Shown: positions 29,704 through 39,556, numbered from the stretch's first letter. The stretch is 64,000 nt of DNA from Actinomyces johnsonii (GCF_006546835.1 NZ_VICB01000005.1:186001-250000); one strand, 5' to 3'. A program made the numbers and translations. The notes: a model not told the origin generated them from the sequence alone.

Positions 29704-30414
29704 CGCCGCGGCGCCGTGACGAGCCACCGCCAGCAGCGGGCGCAGGACACCGGAACGCCGCTGCGCCTGGAGGGCCGTCATGGCCGCTCCGTCGTCACCC
29801 AGCGCCAGTTCGCAGATCTCCGCCAGCCGCAAAGAGCGCTCCAGCAGCTCCCTGTTGCGCCCAGACAGCCAGGGAGGAATGAGACTCGGCTCCACCACGG
29901 CCGTGAGCAGATCGTTGAGCGCATCAGCCATCTCCGGGCGCTCGCGGGCCAGGTCGAGCTCGATGAGCGAGTCGATCGCCTCCTCCGTGGCGGCGTGCAC
30001 CCGCCTGCGGGCATGGGCGGCATCCAACGGCGGCAGTGGGCTGGCCATCGGCTCGGCCCGCCAAGCCACGGAGGCGCCGGAGCCCTCGGGCACCAGCAGC
30101 ACCCGCCCGGTCGCGCCCTCGACGACGACGCCCTCTTCGATGTCCGGGACGATGCCCCAGGCGCCGGCGCTGGAGACGGGGGAGGGGAGGACCGCCGTCA
30201 CCCGGGTGAGCGGGCGGGCACCGGTGAGCCACTGCTCCAGGCCGACGCGCTCGGGATCGTCTGCGGAACCGATCGACGCATCGATGCCGTCGGAGGTGGC
30301 GCCGATGACGTCATGGACGCCGTCGGGTCCCTGAACGAGCGACAGTCCGTGAGAAGAGGGGACCGGTGCCCACAGGGCCAGCACGATGCTCACGGGCAGG
30401 TTGAGGGGCTCCAC
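29680..30414 (-). CDS. Conserved-looking protein of unknown function
   Basis: 244 residues, not recognised. The N-terminal half looks like a beta-rich domain (LPVSIVLALWAPVP, HDVIGATSDGID). The C-terminal half is helical with charged repeats (EEAIDSLIELDLARERPEMADALNDLL) and ends in EWWAR. No signal peptide or membrane helix. The GTG start at 30414 follows GGTGGAG. Codon use matches its neighbours, which supports a real gene. Confidence 0.7.
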   Translation of the reverse strand: MEPLNLPVSIVLALWAPVPSSHGLSLVQGPDGVHDVIGATSDGIDASIGSADDPERVGLEQWLTGARPLTRVTAVLPSPVSSAGAWGIVPDIEEGVVVEGATGRVLLVPEGSGASVAWRAEPMASPLPPLDAAHARRRVHAATEEAIDSLIELDLARERPEMADALNDLLTAVVEPSLIPPWLSGRNRELLERSLRLAEICELALGDDGAAMTALQAQRRSGVLRPLLAVARHGAAAATEWWAR

Positions 30415-30517
30415 GGAACTCCACCATAGTGAATGGCGGCGTTCCGGCTCGGATCCGAATGGGGACCGGTCCCGCTCGGCCGCCCCTCATCTGCCCGGTG
30501 TGACGCCGGTGGCACGA

Positions 30518-30523
30518 TAGGAT
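30518..30523 (+). promoter_or_regulatory. -10 element of a leaderless promoter (ABC ATPase)
   Basis: TAGGAT, 6 bases before the ATG at 30530. Confidence 0.5.
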
Positions 30524-30529
30524 CGACTC

Positions 30530-31351
30530 ATGACCAGTGTCCTGCACCTTGACGACGTCTCGCTGCACCGCGGCAGCAACCAGATCCTCAGTCACGTCGG
30601 CTGGACCGTTGAGGAGGGCCAGCACTGGGTGCTGCTGGGACCCAACGGTGCGGGCAAGACCACGATCGCCAGTATCGCCTCGGCCAGGCTCTTCCCCTCC
30701 TCCGGGACGGTGGACATCCTCTCCGAGCGGCTCGGGCGCGTGGACGTCTCTGAGCTCCATCCTCGCATTGGCCTGTCATCCTCGGCGTTGGCCGCCGGTA
30801 TCGAGGGTGGTGAAAGGGTCCTGGGCGTGGTCCTGTCGGCCTCCTACGGTCGCATTGGGCGCTGGCGCGAGGAATACGACGACTTAGACCTGGAGCGCGC
30901 CCACGCCCTGCTGGGCGCCCTGGGCGCCGGGCACCTGGCCGACCGCGTCTGGGGGACGCTGTCCTCCGGGGAGCGCAAGCGCGTCGAGCTGGCCCGCGCC
31001 CTCATGCCGGACCCGGAGATGCTCTTCCTCGACGAGCCGGCCTCGGGTCTGGACCTGGCCGGCCGCGAGCAGCTCCTGTCTGCGCTCACGGAGATCATCT
31101 CCTCGCCGGACTCGCCCTCCATGATCCTGGTGACCCATCACCTCGAGGAGATCCCGGAGGGCTTCACCCACGCGCTCACGCTGCGCGAGGGGAAGGTCGT
31201 GGGCTCCGGACCACTGGAGCAGGTCCTCACCGAGGACACGATCAGTGCGACCTTCGGCATGCCGCTGGAGGTCACCCACGACCGCGGCCGATACACCGCC
31301 CGAGGCCTGCGGCGCGGTCACGGCAGGCGCGTCGCCGAGGCCCGGGGCTGA
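30530..31351 (+). CDS. Stand-alone ABC transporter ATP-binding protein
   Basis: A 273-residue single ABC domain: LLGPNGAGKTTIASI (Walker A), LSSGERKRVELARAL (signature), MLFLDEPASGLD (Walker B), LVTHHLEEIPEGF (switch His). It most resembles the ModF/YlmA-type soluble ATPases. No permease gene is adjacent, so it may be a non-transport ATPase or pair with a distant permease. The ATG fits the leaderless rule. Confidence 0.87.
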   Translation: MTSVLHLDDVSLHRGSNQILSHVGWTVEEGQHWVLLGPNGAGKTTIASIASARLFPSSGTVDILSERLGRVDVSELHPRIGLSSSALAAGIEGGERVLGVVLSASYGRIGRWREEYDDLDLERAHALLGALGAGHLADRVWGTLSSGERKRVELARALMPDPEMLFLDEPASGLDLAGREQLLSALTEIISSPDSPSMILVTHHLEEIPEGFTHALTLREGKVVGSGPLEQVLTEDTISATFGMPLEVTHDRGRYTARGLRRGHGRRVAEARG

Positions 31352-31443
31352 CGTCACCGAGCACGATCGGCCGCGCCGGAGCGCACCATAATTCCGCCCA
31401 TACCGGGCCACGACTCATCAACCGCGTTCATCAGGAGGCTCAC

Positions 31444-31908
31444 ATGGAATGGCTGTTCTGGATCGGAGGGGCCCTGCTCCTCGTCGTCGTTGAGACGGTA
31501 ACCGCCGATCTCACCTTCCTCATGATCGCTGGTGGCGCCCTGGGAGGAGGACTGACGGCCTTCCTCGGCGGTCCTTTGTGGGCCCAGGTGGTGGTCTTCG
31601 GGTGCATCTCCACCCTGTTGCTCTTCGCCGTGCGCCCTTGGGCCAAGCGGCGTCTGGCGGCCACCACACCCCAGATGAAGACCAACGTCGATGCCCTCAT
31701 CGGCCGGCCGGCCACGACCATCACCGCAGTGGACGACGGCGGTGGGCGGGTACGCCTGGGAGGCGAGGAGTGGAGCGCCCGCCTCGCCCCCAGCGCTCAG
31801 GGGACAGGGCGTCTGGAGGCCGGAGCCCGAGTCACCGTCACCCAGATCGACGGGGCCGTGGCCGTCGTCGCCCCGGCGACTACACCCGCCGATGCCCCCG
31901 GGTCCTGA
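31444..31908 (+). CDS. NfeD-like membrane protein
   Basis: 154 residues: two N-terminal hydrophobic hairpins (WIGGALLLVVVETVT, VVVFGCISTLLLF) and a C-terminal OB-fold domain (NVDALIGRPATTITAV ... VTVTQIDGAVAVV). Short NfeD proteins pair with SPFH/stomatin proteins in membrane microdomains; the SPFH gene follows 170 bases downstream. Confidence 0.88.
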   Translation: MEWLFWIGGALLLVVVETVTADLTFLMIAGGALGGGLTAFLGGPLWAQVVVFGCISTLLLFAVRPWAKRRLAATTPQMKTNVDALIGRPATTITAVDDGGGRVRLGGEEWSARLAPSAQGTGRLEAGARVTVTQIDGAVAVVAPATTPADAPGS

Positions 31909-32078
31909 CATCGGGATCCACCCGAGAAGTCCGAAGCGGTTTCGACCCCTCTGGCGGTGTCCTACTGTGTTGGCATCGATGGCGTCACATCCGTGCGCCC
32001 GTACCCTACTAGTTCTCAATTACTGTGGACGGCTCGCAGCCGCCCTGACCACCCGTTCAACCCCGCAGGAGGAAACTC

Positions 32079-33392
32079 GTGCCCGTCATCTCCTTCATCT
32101 TGCTTCTCCTGGCTGTACTGGTCATCGTCATCATTTTCCGGGCGGTGCGGATCGTCAAGCAGAGCACCGCGATCATCGTTGAGCGCCTGGGACGCTTCCA
32201 GGCGGCCTACACTGCAGGGCTCCACTTCCTGGTGCCTTTCGTCGACCGGGTGCGCAACGTCATGGACATGCGCGAGCAGGTCGTCTCCTTCCCGCCCCAG
32301 CCGGTCATCACCTCCGACAACCTCGTCGTGAGCATCGACTCGGTGGTCTACTACCAGATCACCGACCCGACGCGCGCCACTTACGAGATCTCCAACTACC
32401 TGCAGGCCATCGAGCAGCTGACGGTCACCACGCTGCGTAACGTCGTCGGCTCCATGGACCTGGAGCAGACGCTGACCAGCCGCGACCAGATCAACGGTCA
32501 GCTGCGCGGCGTCCTGGACCAGGCCACCGGCCGCTGGGGCATCCGCGTCAACAGCGTCGAGCTGAAATCCATCGACCCGCCCGCCTCCATCCAGGGCTCC
32601 ATGGAGCAGCAGATGCGCGCCGAGCGCGATCGCCGCGCCGCGATCCTGACGGCCGAGGGTGTCAAGCAGTCCCAGATCCTCACTGCCGAGGGTGACAAGC
32701 AGTCTGCGATCCTGCGCGCCGAGGGTCAGGCGCAGTCCGCGATCCTCAAGGCCCAGGGTGAGTCCCGCGCCATCCTCCAGGTCTTCGACGCCATCCACCG
32801 CGGTAACGCCGACTCCAAGCTGCTGGCCTACCAGTACCTCCAGACCCTGCCCAAGATCGCCAACGGCTCCTCCTCCAAGATGTGGATCGTGCCCACCGAG
32901 TTCACCGCGGCCCTCGACGGGATTGCCGGCGCCCTCGGCGGTGGCAAGGACGGCGGTCCCGGTGGCGGCCCGAGCGGCTCCGACGGCGATGACGACTCCA
33001 GTGCCGGTGTCGACCTCTCGGGCAGCGAACTCGACTTGGGCATCGCCTCGGACCTGGCCAGCACCAGCCTCCAGGCCCCCGAGGAGGCCCTTGCCCAGGC
33101 TCGCGGCGAGGTCGAGTCGGCCTCCCAGGAGGCCAGTGAGGAGCCCGCTCCCAAGGGGAATGCCGCTCCGAAGCCTCCCGCCGACGACGTGGACGACGGG
33201 GCGACGGTGACCGTCCCGACCTCCGACGGCGTCGAGGGGAATCACTCCGCACACGGTAGCCACGCGGCCGGACCCGCTGAGCAGTCCGGTCAACCCGGCA
33301 CCGTGCCCCCGAGGGGCGGCGGCTACGGGATCCAGGCCCAGCCCGGTTACGGCACGCCTCCCGGTGCGCCCCAGGGACCCTACGGGGCCTGA
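32079..33392 (+). CDS. SPFH/stomatin (QmcA-like) membrane protein
   Basis: 437 residues: an N-terminal membrane anchor (FILLLLAVLVIVIIF), an SPFH/band-7 domain (about 30-230; SVVYYQITDPTRATYEISNY), then a heptad helix with three near-repeats ILTAEGVKQSQ / ILTAEGDKQSA / ILRAEGQAQSA. The last ~150 residues are a low-complexity Gly/Ser/Asp/Pro tail ending QGPYGA. The GTG start follows AGGAGG. It probably forms a membrane scaffold with the preceding NfeD. Confidence 0.9.
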   Translation: MPVISFILLLLAVLVIVIIFRAVRIVKQSTAIIVERLGRFQAAYTAGLHFLVPFVDRVRNVMDMREQVVSFPPQPVITSDNLVVSIDSVVYYQITDPTRATYEISNYLQAIEQLTVTTLRNVVGSMDLEQTLTSRDQINGQLRGVLDQATGRWGIRVNSVELKSIDPPASIQGSMEQQMRAERDRRAAILTAEGVKQSQILTAEGDKQSAILRAEGQAQSAILKAQGESRAILQVFDAIHRGNADSKLLAYQYLQTLPKIANGSSSKMWIVPTEFTAALDGIAGALGGGKDGGPGGGPSGSDGDDDSSAGVDLSGSELDLGIASDLASTSLQAPEEALAQARGEVESASQEASEEPAPKGNAAPKPPADDVDDGATVTVPTSDGVEGNHSAHGSHAAGPAEQSGQPGTVPPRGGGYGIQAQPGYGTPPGAPQGPYGA

Positions 33393-33536
33393 GACACATC
33401 CCTGACGTCGGCCACCGGCCTCAGGTGAGCCTCACGGCACGCTGCGGCGGGAAGACTAGGTGATCCAGGCGGATCGGCCTATTCTTCCCGCCGTACTGCT
33501 GTGCTGAGCGGGGAAAGCCCCAGAAGGTGACGGGCG

Positions 33537-34409
33537 ATGATCATTGAGCTGGCCGATGGCGCCGATGAGCGCCTGGCGGACTACACCCGGCTGACGGACG
33601 TGGCGCTGCGCCGCCGGCTGGAAACCCGGCGCGGCCTGTACATGGCCGAGTCCTCCAAGGTCATCACGCGGGCCGTCGCCGTCGGGCACGCCCCGCGCTC
33701 CTTCCTCATGGCCCCGCGCCACCTCGATGAGATGCGCCCGGTCATCGCTTCCGCAGTTGGCTGCGGAGGACATGACGACGGCGGGGAGGTGCCCGTCTTC
33801 GTCGCCTCCGAGGAGGTGTTGGAGTCCATCACCGGATTCCATTTGCACCGCGGGGCGCTGGCCGCCATGAACCGGCCCGAGCTCGCCGCCGTCCCCGAGC
33901 TGCTGTCGGCCGCCCGCGGGGGAGCGGGTGCCAGACGGGTCGCCATCCTGGAAGACCTGGTGGACCACACGAATGTGGGGGCCGCCTTCCGCAGCGCGGC
34001 GGCCCTGGGGATCGACGCCGTCCTGGTCACCCCGCGCTGCGCGGACCCGCTCTACCGGCGCAGCGTGCGCGTCTCCATGGGTACCGTCTTCCAGGTCCCC
34101 TGGACCCGGATCGAGCGCTGGCCCGCCATGGACGAGCTCCACGCGCAGGGCTTCACCGTGGCGGCCCTGGCGCTGTCGGAGAAGTCGGTGGCTCTGGACG
34201 AATTCGCGGCCTCACCGGCCTGTACGGCCCCGGACTCACGGGTCGCCGTCGTCCTGGGCACGGAGGGCGATGGCCTGTCCCGCCGGACGATCGCGGCGGC
34301 CGACGAGGTGGTGCGCATCCCGATGGCCGGGGGAGTGGACTCCCTCAACGTGGCGGCCGCCGCGGCCGTGGCCTTCTGGGCGCTGCGGTTGCCACGACCT
34401 GGCACTTGA
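33537..34409 (+). CDS. TrmH/SpoU-family RNA methyltransferase
   Basis: A 290-residue SPOUT methyltransferase for 2'-O methylation of tRNA or rRNA. The knot motifs are DHTNVGAAFRSAAALG (motif 1), VVLGTEGDGLS (motif 2) and DSLNVAAAAAVAF (motif 3). The N-terminal ~110 residues form a substrate-binding domain. The target nucleotide cannot be named. Its 3' end meets a strong bidirectional hairpin. Confidence 0.9.
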   Translation: MIIELADGADERLADYTRLTDVALRRRLETRRGLYMAESSKVITRAVAVGHAPRSFLMAPRHLDEMRPVIASAVGCGGHDDGGEVPVFVASEEVLESITGFHLHRGALAAMNRPELAAVPELLSAARGGAGARRVAILEDLVDHTNVGAAFRSAAALGIDAVLVTPRCADPLYRRSVRVSMGTVFQVPWTRIERWPAMDELHAQGFTVAALALSEKSVALDEFAASPACTAPDSRVAVVLGTEGDGLSRRTIAAADEVVRIPMAGGVDSLNVAAAAAVAFWALRLPRPGT

Positions 34410-34443
34410 CCTGCTGCGCTGCCGGTGACGGGCGGAGGCGACG

Positions 34444-34485
34444 CGTCGGGGCCGGATCCGTACGTTGACGGATCCGGCCCCGACG
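34444..34485. terminator. Bidirectional hairpin terminator (TrmH gene / PTS gene)
   Basis: A perfect 18-bp GC-rich stem (34444-34461 with 34468-34485) and a 6-base loop, between convergent genes. No U-tract. Confidence 0.8.
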
Positions 34486-34523
34486 TCGTATCAGCGGCCG
34501 ATCAGACCGGCGGCGTTGAAGGC

Positions 34524-36653
34524 TCAGGCCTCGGGCGCGGTGACCTTGATGAGAGCGTCACCGGGCTCCACCGAGTCGCCACCGACGACCTCGACGGAGG
34601 CGAAGGAGGCGGTGTTGGTGATGAGCACCGGCGTGGTCAGCGGGTAGCCGGCCTGCTCGATGACGGAGCGGTCCACACGCACTAGCTCCTGGCCCTCGCT
34701 GACGCGGTCGCCCTGGGAGACCTTGACATCGAAGCCCTTGCCCTCCAGGTTGACGGTGTCCAGACCCACGTGGATGAGGATCTCCACGCCATTGTCCAGG
34801 GTGATGCCGAAGGCGTGCCCTGAGGAGGGGGCGACGACGACGGTGCCATCGGCTGGAGCCGTGACGACGATGTCGCCCTCGGGCTCCAGACCGACGCCCT
34901 GGCCGACGGCGCCCGAGGAGAACACCGGGTCGGGAACCTTGTCCAGCTCCATGGTCGTGGCCTTGAGCGGCGAGGCGATCTCGGTGACCGCGCCGGGAAC
35001 GAGGGCCGGCTTGGGCGTGGGGGCCTTGGCGGTCCGGTCGCCCTCCTCAGTAGTAGCAGTCGAGGTGGTGCTGCCGACCTTGGGCTCCTCAGCGGCTTCA
35101 GCCGGGGCGGAGACGGTGGCCTCGCTGGCCTCGACGACGCCCGCTGCGGCGAGTGCCTCGGCCCGCTCCTCCTTGGTGCGGTATCCGAAGGTGACGATGA
35201 GGAAGAAAGAGGTGGCGAAGGCCGCAGCGACGGCGATGCCGTACAGAGCCATGGGGTTGAAGACCGGAATGGTCAGCAGCGAGGTGAAGGCGAAGGTCTT
35301 GGTTGTGACGCCTTCGATGCCTCCGATCATGCTGCCGATGCCCTCGACGAGGCCGCCGACGGCACAGCCGACGAGCATGAACGGGTAGATGCGCTTGAAG
35401 CGCAGGTGGATACCGTAGAGACTGGGCTCGGAGATTCCGCCGAGCAGACCGGCGAAGAGGGCACCGGTGGCGGTCTGGCGCATTTCGTTGTCCCTGTCTC
35501 GGACGGACCACACGAGGACGGCGGCGGTGGCGCCGAAGCAGGCGAAGTTCCATGCGCCCATGGGGCCCTGGATGAAATCGGTGTGGTGTGTGGCGTCCGA
35601 GGCGATATTGGCCAGCATGAGGGCGTTGAGCGGCCAGTGCAGGCCCAGCGGCACCAGGAAGGGGTAGACCATGGGGATGAGGATCGCGAAGATGATCGGG
35701 GCGTGAGAATTGAGCCAGAACAGGCCCGTGCCCAGGGCGGTACCGATCCACACGCCCAGGGGGCCGATGAGGAAGGCCGTTACCGGCATCATGATGACAA
35801 AGGACAGGAAGGGCACGAAGACCATCTGCACGTTGGACGGAACGATCTTGACCAGTCCCTTGTAGACCAGGGCCAGGATGGCCACCATCATGAGGGGGAC
35901 GAAGACCTGACCACCGTAGCCGTTGAGCTGCATGGGCAGTCCGGCGATATGAGCCGTGCACAGTTTCGAGTTCAGCGTAGCGTTCTGGACGCAGGTGGTG
36001 CTTGGGTGCGTCTCTAGTTTGAGGAACTCGGGCGTGAGCAGTGCAGCCATGATCGCGGTACCGACCCAAGGGTCGATCTTGAGCTTCTTGGAGGCGTTGT
36101 AGGCCACCATGATCGGCAGGAAGTAGAAGACGCTGCGGAACATGGCGTCGACGAACAGCAGCATGGCCGGCTTGTCCGCATCGTCCGCGTGGGTGTTGAT
36201 GAGGTGGAAGGCCTCACAGATGGCCTCGCCCGCGATGATGAGCGAGGCGCCCAGCAGCGCCGGCAGCAGGGGGCGGAAGGAGTCCGAGAGGTACTCGAAG
36301 AAGGCGTCGACCAGTGCGTTCTTGCCACGGGCCTTGGCCCGAGCGGCCGCCTTGACGTCGGCGTCGGACTGTCCCGAGCTCGAGGAACCGCCCTGGCTCT
36401 TCATTGCCGGGAGGTTGTTGATCTCGTCGTACACGCTCTGTACGGCACCACCGATGACGATCTGGTAGCGGTCTCCGGACTGGGGGACAGCGCCCATGAC
36501 GCCCGGGATGGCCTCGACGGTCGCCTTGTCGATGCTGGAGGCGTCCTTGAGCTCGAAGCGCAGTCGGGTGGCGCAGTGGGTGAAATGGATGATGTTCTCG
36601 GCGCCGCCGACGGCGTCGAGGATTGCCTCAGGGGTTGAGGTCGTGGTTGCCAT
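34524..36653 (-). CDS. PTS sugar permease EIIBCA, beta-glucoside/sucrose type
   Basis: A 709-residue phosphotransferase permease with domains in the order B-C-A. EIIB (1-85) has the phosphorylated Cys27 in HFTHCATRLRF. EIIC (about 110-490) has about ten helices and GGISEPSLYGIHL. EIIA (about 560-709) has the phospho-His in ILIHVGLDTVNLEGKGF. Architecture and HCATRLRF place it in the glucose superfamily, near beta-glucoside and sucrose/trehalose permeases; the sugar is not certain. No hydrolase or antiterminator gene is adjacent. Confidence 0.9.
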   Translation of the reverse strand: MATTTSTPEAILDAVGGAENIIHFTHCATRLRFELKDASSIDKATVEAIPGVMGAVPQSGDRYQIVIGGAVQSVYDEINNLPAMKSQGGSSSSGQSDADVKAAARAKARGKNALVDAFFEYLSDSFRPLLPALLGASLIIAGEAICEAFHLINTHADDADKPAMLLFVDAMFRSVFYFLPIMVAYNASKKLKIDPWVGTAIMAALLTPEFLKLETHPSTTCVQNATLNSKLCTAHIAGLPMQLNGYGGQVFVPLMMVAILALVYKGLVKIVPSNVQMVFVPFLSFVIMMPVTAFLIGPLGVWIGTALGTGLFWLNSHAPIIFAILIPMVYPFLVPLGLHWPLNALMLANIASDATHHTDFIQGPMGAWNFACFGATAAVLVWSVRDRDNEMRQTATGALFAGLLGGISEPSLYGIHLRFKRIYPFMLVGCAVGGLVEGIGSMIGGIEGVTTKTFAFTSLLTIPVFNPMALYGIAVAAAFATSFFLIVTFGYRTKEERAEALAAAGVVEASEATVSAPAEAAEEPKVGSTTSTATTEEGDRTAKAPTPKPALVPGAVTEIASPLKATTMELDKVPDPVFSSGAVGQGVGLEPEGDIVVTAPADGTVVVAPSSGHAFGITLDNGVEILIHVGLDTVNLEGKGFDVKVSQGDRVSEGQELVRVDRSVIEQAGYPLTTPVLITNTASFASVEVVGGDSVEPGDALIKVTAPEA

Positions 36654-37095
36654 TCGGGCCCTTTCCTACTGAGCGAGGTGGACGACGACGGTGGATGCAC
36701 GCCGGTGCGCTCCGGGTCCTCGATGGGCTCGCTCTCGGTGGTGGGGGGATCTGTCACCTTCAGTGCTACGCAGGTGCAGCGGAGGTGCTTGGGGAAGAGG
36801 CTACTGCCTTAAGGCCCAGAACTGAAAGGCGAGAATCCGTCCAGTAGGTGCCAGTCTCCGGCGCGACGCCGGTTCGAGGCGCTCTCGGCCGGTTGGGGAT
36901 GAGCACCTCGAGCCAATGGCCTGCCCCGCCCCGAGATGATCAACGCTCGTGAGCCCGCGGCACCCGCGGGTCCACTGAGGTCAGTTCGTGCAGATGAGGC
37001 TTCCTTTAGGCACAGCCGCCCGGGCCAGCGGGTGCGCCGACTCAACGGTATTCGCACGCTGGGAGCACGACCCGTCTCAAGCGAAGGAGCTCGAC
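36654..37095. other. Divergent intergenic region upstream of the PTS gene (442 bases)
   Basis: No coding frame is supported. Two small perfect hairpins are visible: CCGGCG-CGA-CGCCGG (36858-36872) and CCCGCGG-CAC-CCGCGGG (36954-36970). Promoters for the PTS gene and the 37.1-kb gene should be here but could not be set. No riboswitch was recognised. Confidence 0.4.
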
Positions 37096-37752
37096 ATGAG
37101 CGCACAGACGTCCCTGGCATCGTCGCCAGCACCCGCGATCGCATCGACCATTCCCGTCCGCCCGCCCGCCGCGACTCCGCCTCCCGTTCCGCCCCCGACG
37201 GGTGCGACCGGTTCAGAGCGCCTGTACGGCCCACCGGGCTGGACTGTGCGCATCGGCCTGTGGCACCTGCTGGAGCCCTGGCTCGACGCTCCGCGCCGCT
37301 TGCCGGGGGAGACGGCGCTGCGCGTGGACGCCGTCGGCGCCCCGACGAGCGACTACGTGCCCTTCCGCGGGATGGATGCCGCCACGGCGGCCGACCTGCT
37401 CGCTCGCCTCCCGGTCCCGGCACTGGCCGACCGGCAGAACCTCTCCCCGAGCCTGGAGTCGATGCTGACCGCTTGCGCTCGTGCCGACGGGCGGGTGCGC
37501 CTGTCCGGATACGGGATCGGCCCCCAGCGCGACGACGAGCGTCTGAGCGCCGAGGCCCTGTGGATTGCCGACCCCGACCTGCAGGGCTATGAGGTCTTCG
37601 CCGAGCACAGTCGCGCCTGTCAGTGCTCCGCCCTGTGGGAGCGGGTCAAGGAGCGATACGATCTCGACGCTCGGTACCTTCCGGACGACATCGTGCGCAC
37701 CCGCCCCGAGTGGGCTGGCGGCGGGGTCGGTTGGTGGATGTGGTGGGACTGA
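37096..37752 (+). CDS. Protein of unknown function with Trp-rich C-terminus
   Basis: 218 residues, not recognised. A Pro/Ala/Ser-rich N-terminal ~45 residues precede a compact domain (RIGLWHLLEPWLDAPRRLPGE ... LSGYGIGPQRDDERLSAEAL), ending GGGVGWWMWWD with five Trp in the last ten. There is a CxC pair (ACQCS). The ATG at 37096 follows AAGGAG. No signal peptide or membrane helix. Confidence 0.7.
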   Translation: MSAQTSLASSPAPAIASTIPVRPPAATPPPVPPPTGATGSERLYGPPGWTVRIGLWHLLEPWLDAPRRLPGETALRVDAVGAPTSDYVPFRGMDAATAADLLARLPVPALADRQNLSPSLESMLTACARADGRVRLSGYGIGPQRDDERLSAEALWIADPDLQGYEVFAEHSRACQCSALWERVKERYDLDARYLPDDIVRTRPEWAGGGVGWWMWWD

Positions 37753-37787
37753 TAGGTCCGTTGCGGTGGGCGGTAGCGGTGGACCCG

Positions 37788-37793
37788 TACGAT
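37788..37793 (+). promoter_or_regulatory. -10 element of a leaderless promoter (ABC-F)
   Basis: TACGAT, 7 bases before GTG 37801. It overlaps an upstream in-frame ATG at 37792, which argues for the GTG as the start. Confidence 0.45.
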
Positions 37794-37800
37794 GGCGCGC

Positions 37801-39459
37801 GTGATCAATGTCCAGGACCTCACCCTGCGTATCGGTGCCCGCCAACTCGTCGCCCACGCCGGCTTCAGGGTCGACAAGGGGATGCGCATCGGCCTCGTGG
37901 GCCGTAACGGCGCCGGCAAGACGACCATGACCAAGCTGCTCGCCGCCGCCTCCGTGGAGCAGGGGGCCGGACGCGCCGTCAACGACGCCGATGAGCGCCA
38001 CGGGCTGGAAGCCGTCGAGCACGAGGGCACGATCACCTGCACGAGCTCGGTGGGCTACCTGCCCCAGGACACCAAGGTCGGTGACTTGAGCGAGATCGCC
38101 CGCGACCGCATCCTGTCCGCCCGCGGCATCGATGCGCTCCTGGCCCGCATCCGCAAAGCCGAGGAGCGCATCGCCATCACCGAGGGCGAGGCCCAGGCCA
38201 AAGCCCTGGACCGCTACACGCGCCTGGACCACGAGTTCACCATGGCCGGCGGCTACGCGGCCGCCTCGGAGGCCGCCCGCATCAGCGCCGCCCTGGGCCT
38301 GCCCGACCGCGTCCTTGACCAGCCCATCGGGACGCTCTCGGGCGGCCAGCGCCGTCGGGTCGAGCTCTCCCGGGTCCTGTTCCAGCAGCCCGACACGCTC
38401 CTGCTCGACGAGCCCACCAACCACCTCGACCACGACTCGATCCTGTGGCTGCGTGACCACCTGCGCACCTACGCCGGGGGCTTCATCGTCATCAGCCACG
38501 ACGTCGAACTCCTGCGCGACACCGTCAACCAGGTCATGTACCTCGACGCCGGGCGCGGGGTCCTCGACGTCTACCACCTGGGTTGGGACGCCTACCTCAA
38601 GCAGCGCTCCGACGACGAGCACCGACGGCGTCGCGAGCGCGCCAACGCCGAGAAGAAGGCCGCGGCCCTGCGCGCCCAGGGGGAGAAGATGAGGGCCAAG
38701 GCCACCAAGGCCGTGGCCGCCCAGCAGATGCTCAAACGGGCCGAGCGCCTCATGGCGGACCTGGAGGACGAGGCCGCGGTGGAGAAGGTCGCCCACCTGC
38801 GCTTCCCCGACCCCGCACCCTGCGGCAAGACCCCTCTGCGCGCCGCGGGCCTGTCGAAGGCCTATGGCTCTCTGGAGGTCTTCGCCGGGGTGGACCTGGC
38901 CATCGACCGCGGCAGCCGGGTCGTGGTCCTGGGCCTCAACGGCGCCGGCAAGACGACGCTCCTGCGCCTGCTCGGCGGAGTGGAGGAGCCCGACTCCGGC
39001 GAGGTCATCCCCGGCCACGGCCTCAAGATCGGCTACTACGCCCAGGAGCACGAGACCATCGACACCGAGGCCACCGTCGTGGAGAACCTGCGCCGCGCCG
39101 CCCCCGGCATGGACGACACCCAGGTGCGCAGCGTCCTGGGCTCCTTCCTCTTCTCCGGGGCGGACGCCGACAAGCCCGCCCGGGTCCTCTCCGGCGGGGA
39201 GAAGACCCGCCTCGCCCTGGCGATGCTCGTGGTCTCCAGCGCCAACGTCCTCCTGCTCGATGAGCCCACGAACAACCTCGATCCCGCCAGCCGCGAGGAA
39301 ATCCTGGGAGCCCTTGGCACCTTCGCCGGAGCGGTCGTCCTGGTCACCCACGATGAGGGCGCCGTCGAAGCCCTGGGTCCCGACCGGGTCCTCCTGCTGC
39401 CCGACGGCGATGAGGACCTGTGGGGGCCGGAGTACCTGGAGCTGGTGGCCCTGGCCTGA
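37801..39459 (+). CDS. ABC-F family ATPase
   Basis: A 552-residue protein with two ABC domains and no membrane part; the family acts on ribosomes (translation factors or antibiotic target protection). Walker A motifs: GRNGAGKTTMTK and GLNGAGKTTLLR. Signatures: LSGGQRRRVELSR and LSGGEKTRLALAM. Walker B: LLLDEPTNHLD and LLLDEPTNNLD. The P-site-tRNA-interaction linker is the charged helix RRRRERANAEKKAAA. Whether it gives drug resistance cannot be told. Confidence 0.9.
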   Translation: MINVQDLTLRIGARQLVAHAGFRVDKGMRIGLVGRNGAGKTTMTKLLAAASVEQGAGRAVNDADERHGLEAVEHEGTITCTSSVGYLPQDTKVGDLSEIARDRILSARGIDALLARIRKAEERIAITEGEAQAKALDRYTRLDHEFTMAGGYAAASEAARISAALGLPDRVLDQPIGTLSGGQRRRVELSRVLFQQPDTLLLDEPTNHLDHDSILWLRDHLRTYAGGFIVISHDVELLRDTVNQVMYLDAGRGVLDVYHLGWDAYLKQRSDDEHRRRRERANAEKKAAALRAQGEKMRAKATKAVAAQQMLKRAERLMADLEDEAAVEKVAHLRFPDPAPCGKTPLRAAGLSKAYGSLEVFAGVDLAIDRGSRVVVLGLNGAGKTTLLRLLGGVEEPDSGEVIPGHGLKIGYYAQEHETIDTEATVVENLRRAAPGMDDTQVRSVLGSFLFSGADADKPARVLSGGEKTRLALAMLVVSSANVLLLDEPTNNLDPASREEILGALGTFAGAVVLVTHDEGAVEALGPDRVLLLPDGDEDLWGPEYLELVALA

Positions 39460-39550
39460 GACGGGCGATGTCCGCCTCGCCCGTTTCGGATGATTGGACG
39501 CTGTCGGACACAGTGAGTCCCGTCACTGAAGTCCCGGCGTGGGAACCGCG

Positions 39551-39556
39551 TAGGGT
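39551..39556 (+). promoter_or_regulatory. Candidate -10 element of erpA
   Basis: TAGGGT in the 279-base gap upstream of erpA. It would give a ~175-base 5' leader holding a small GGAGC-GTTG-GCTCC hairpin. No other element was recognised in the gap. Confidence 0.35.
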
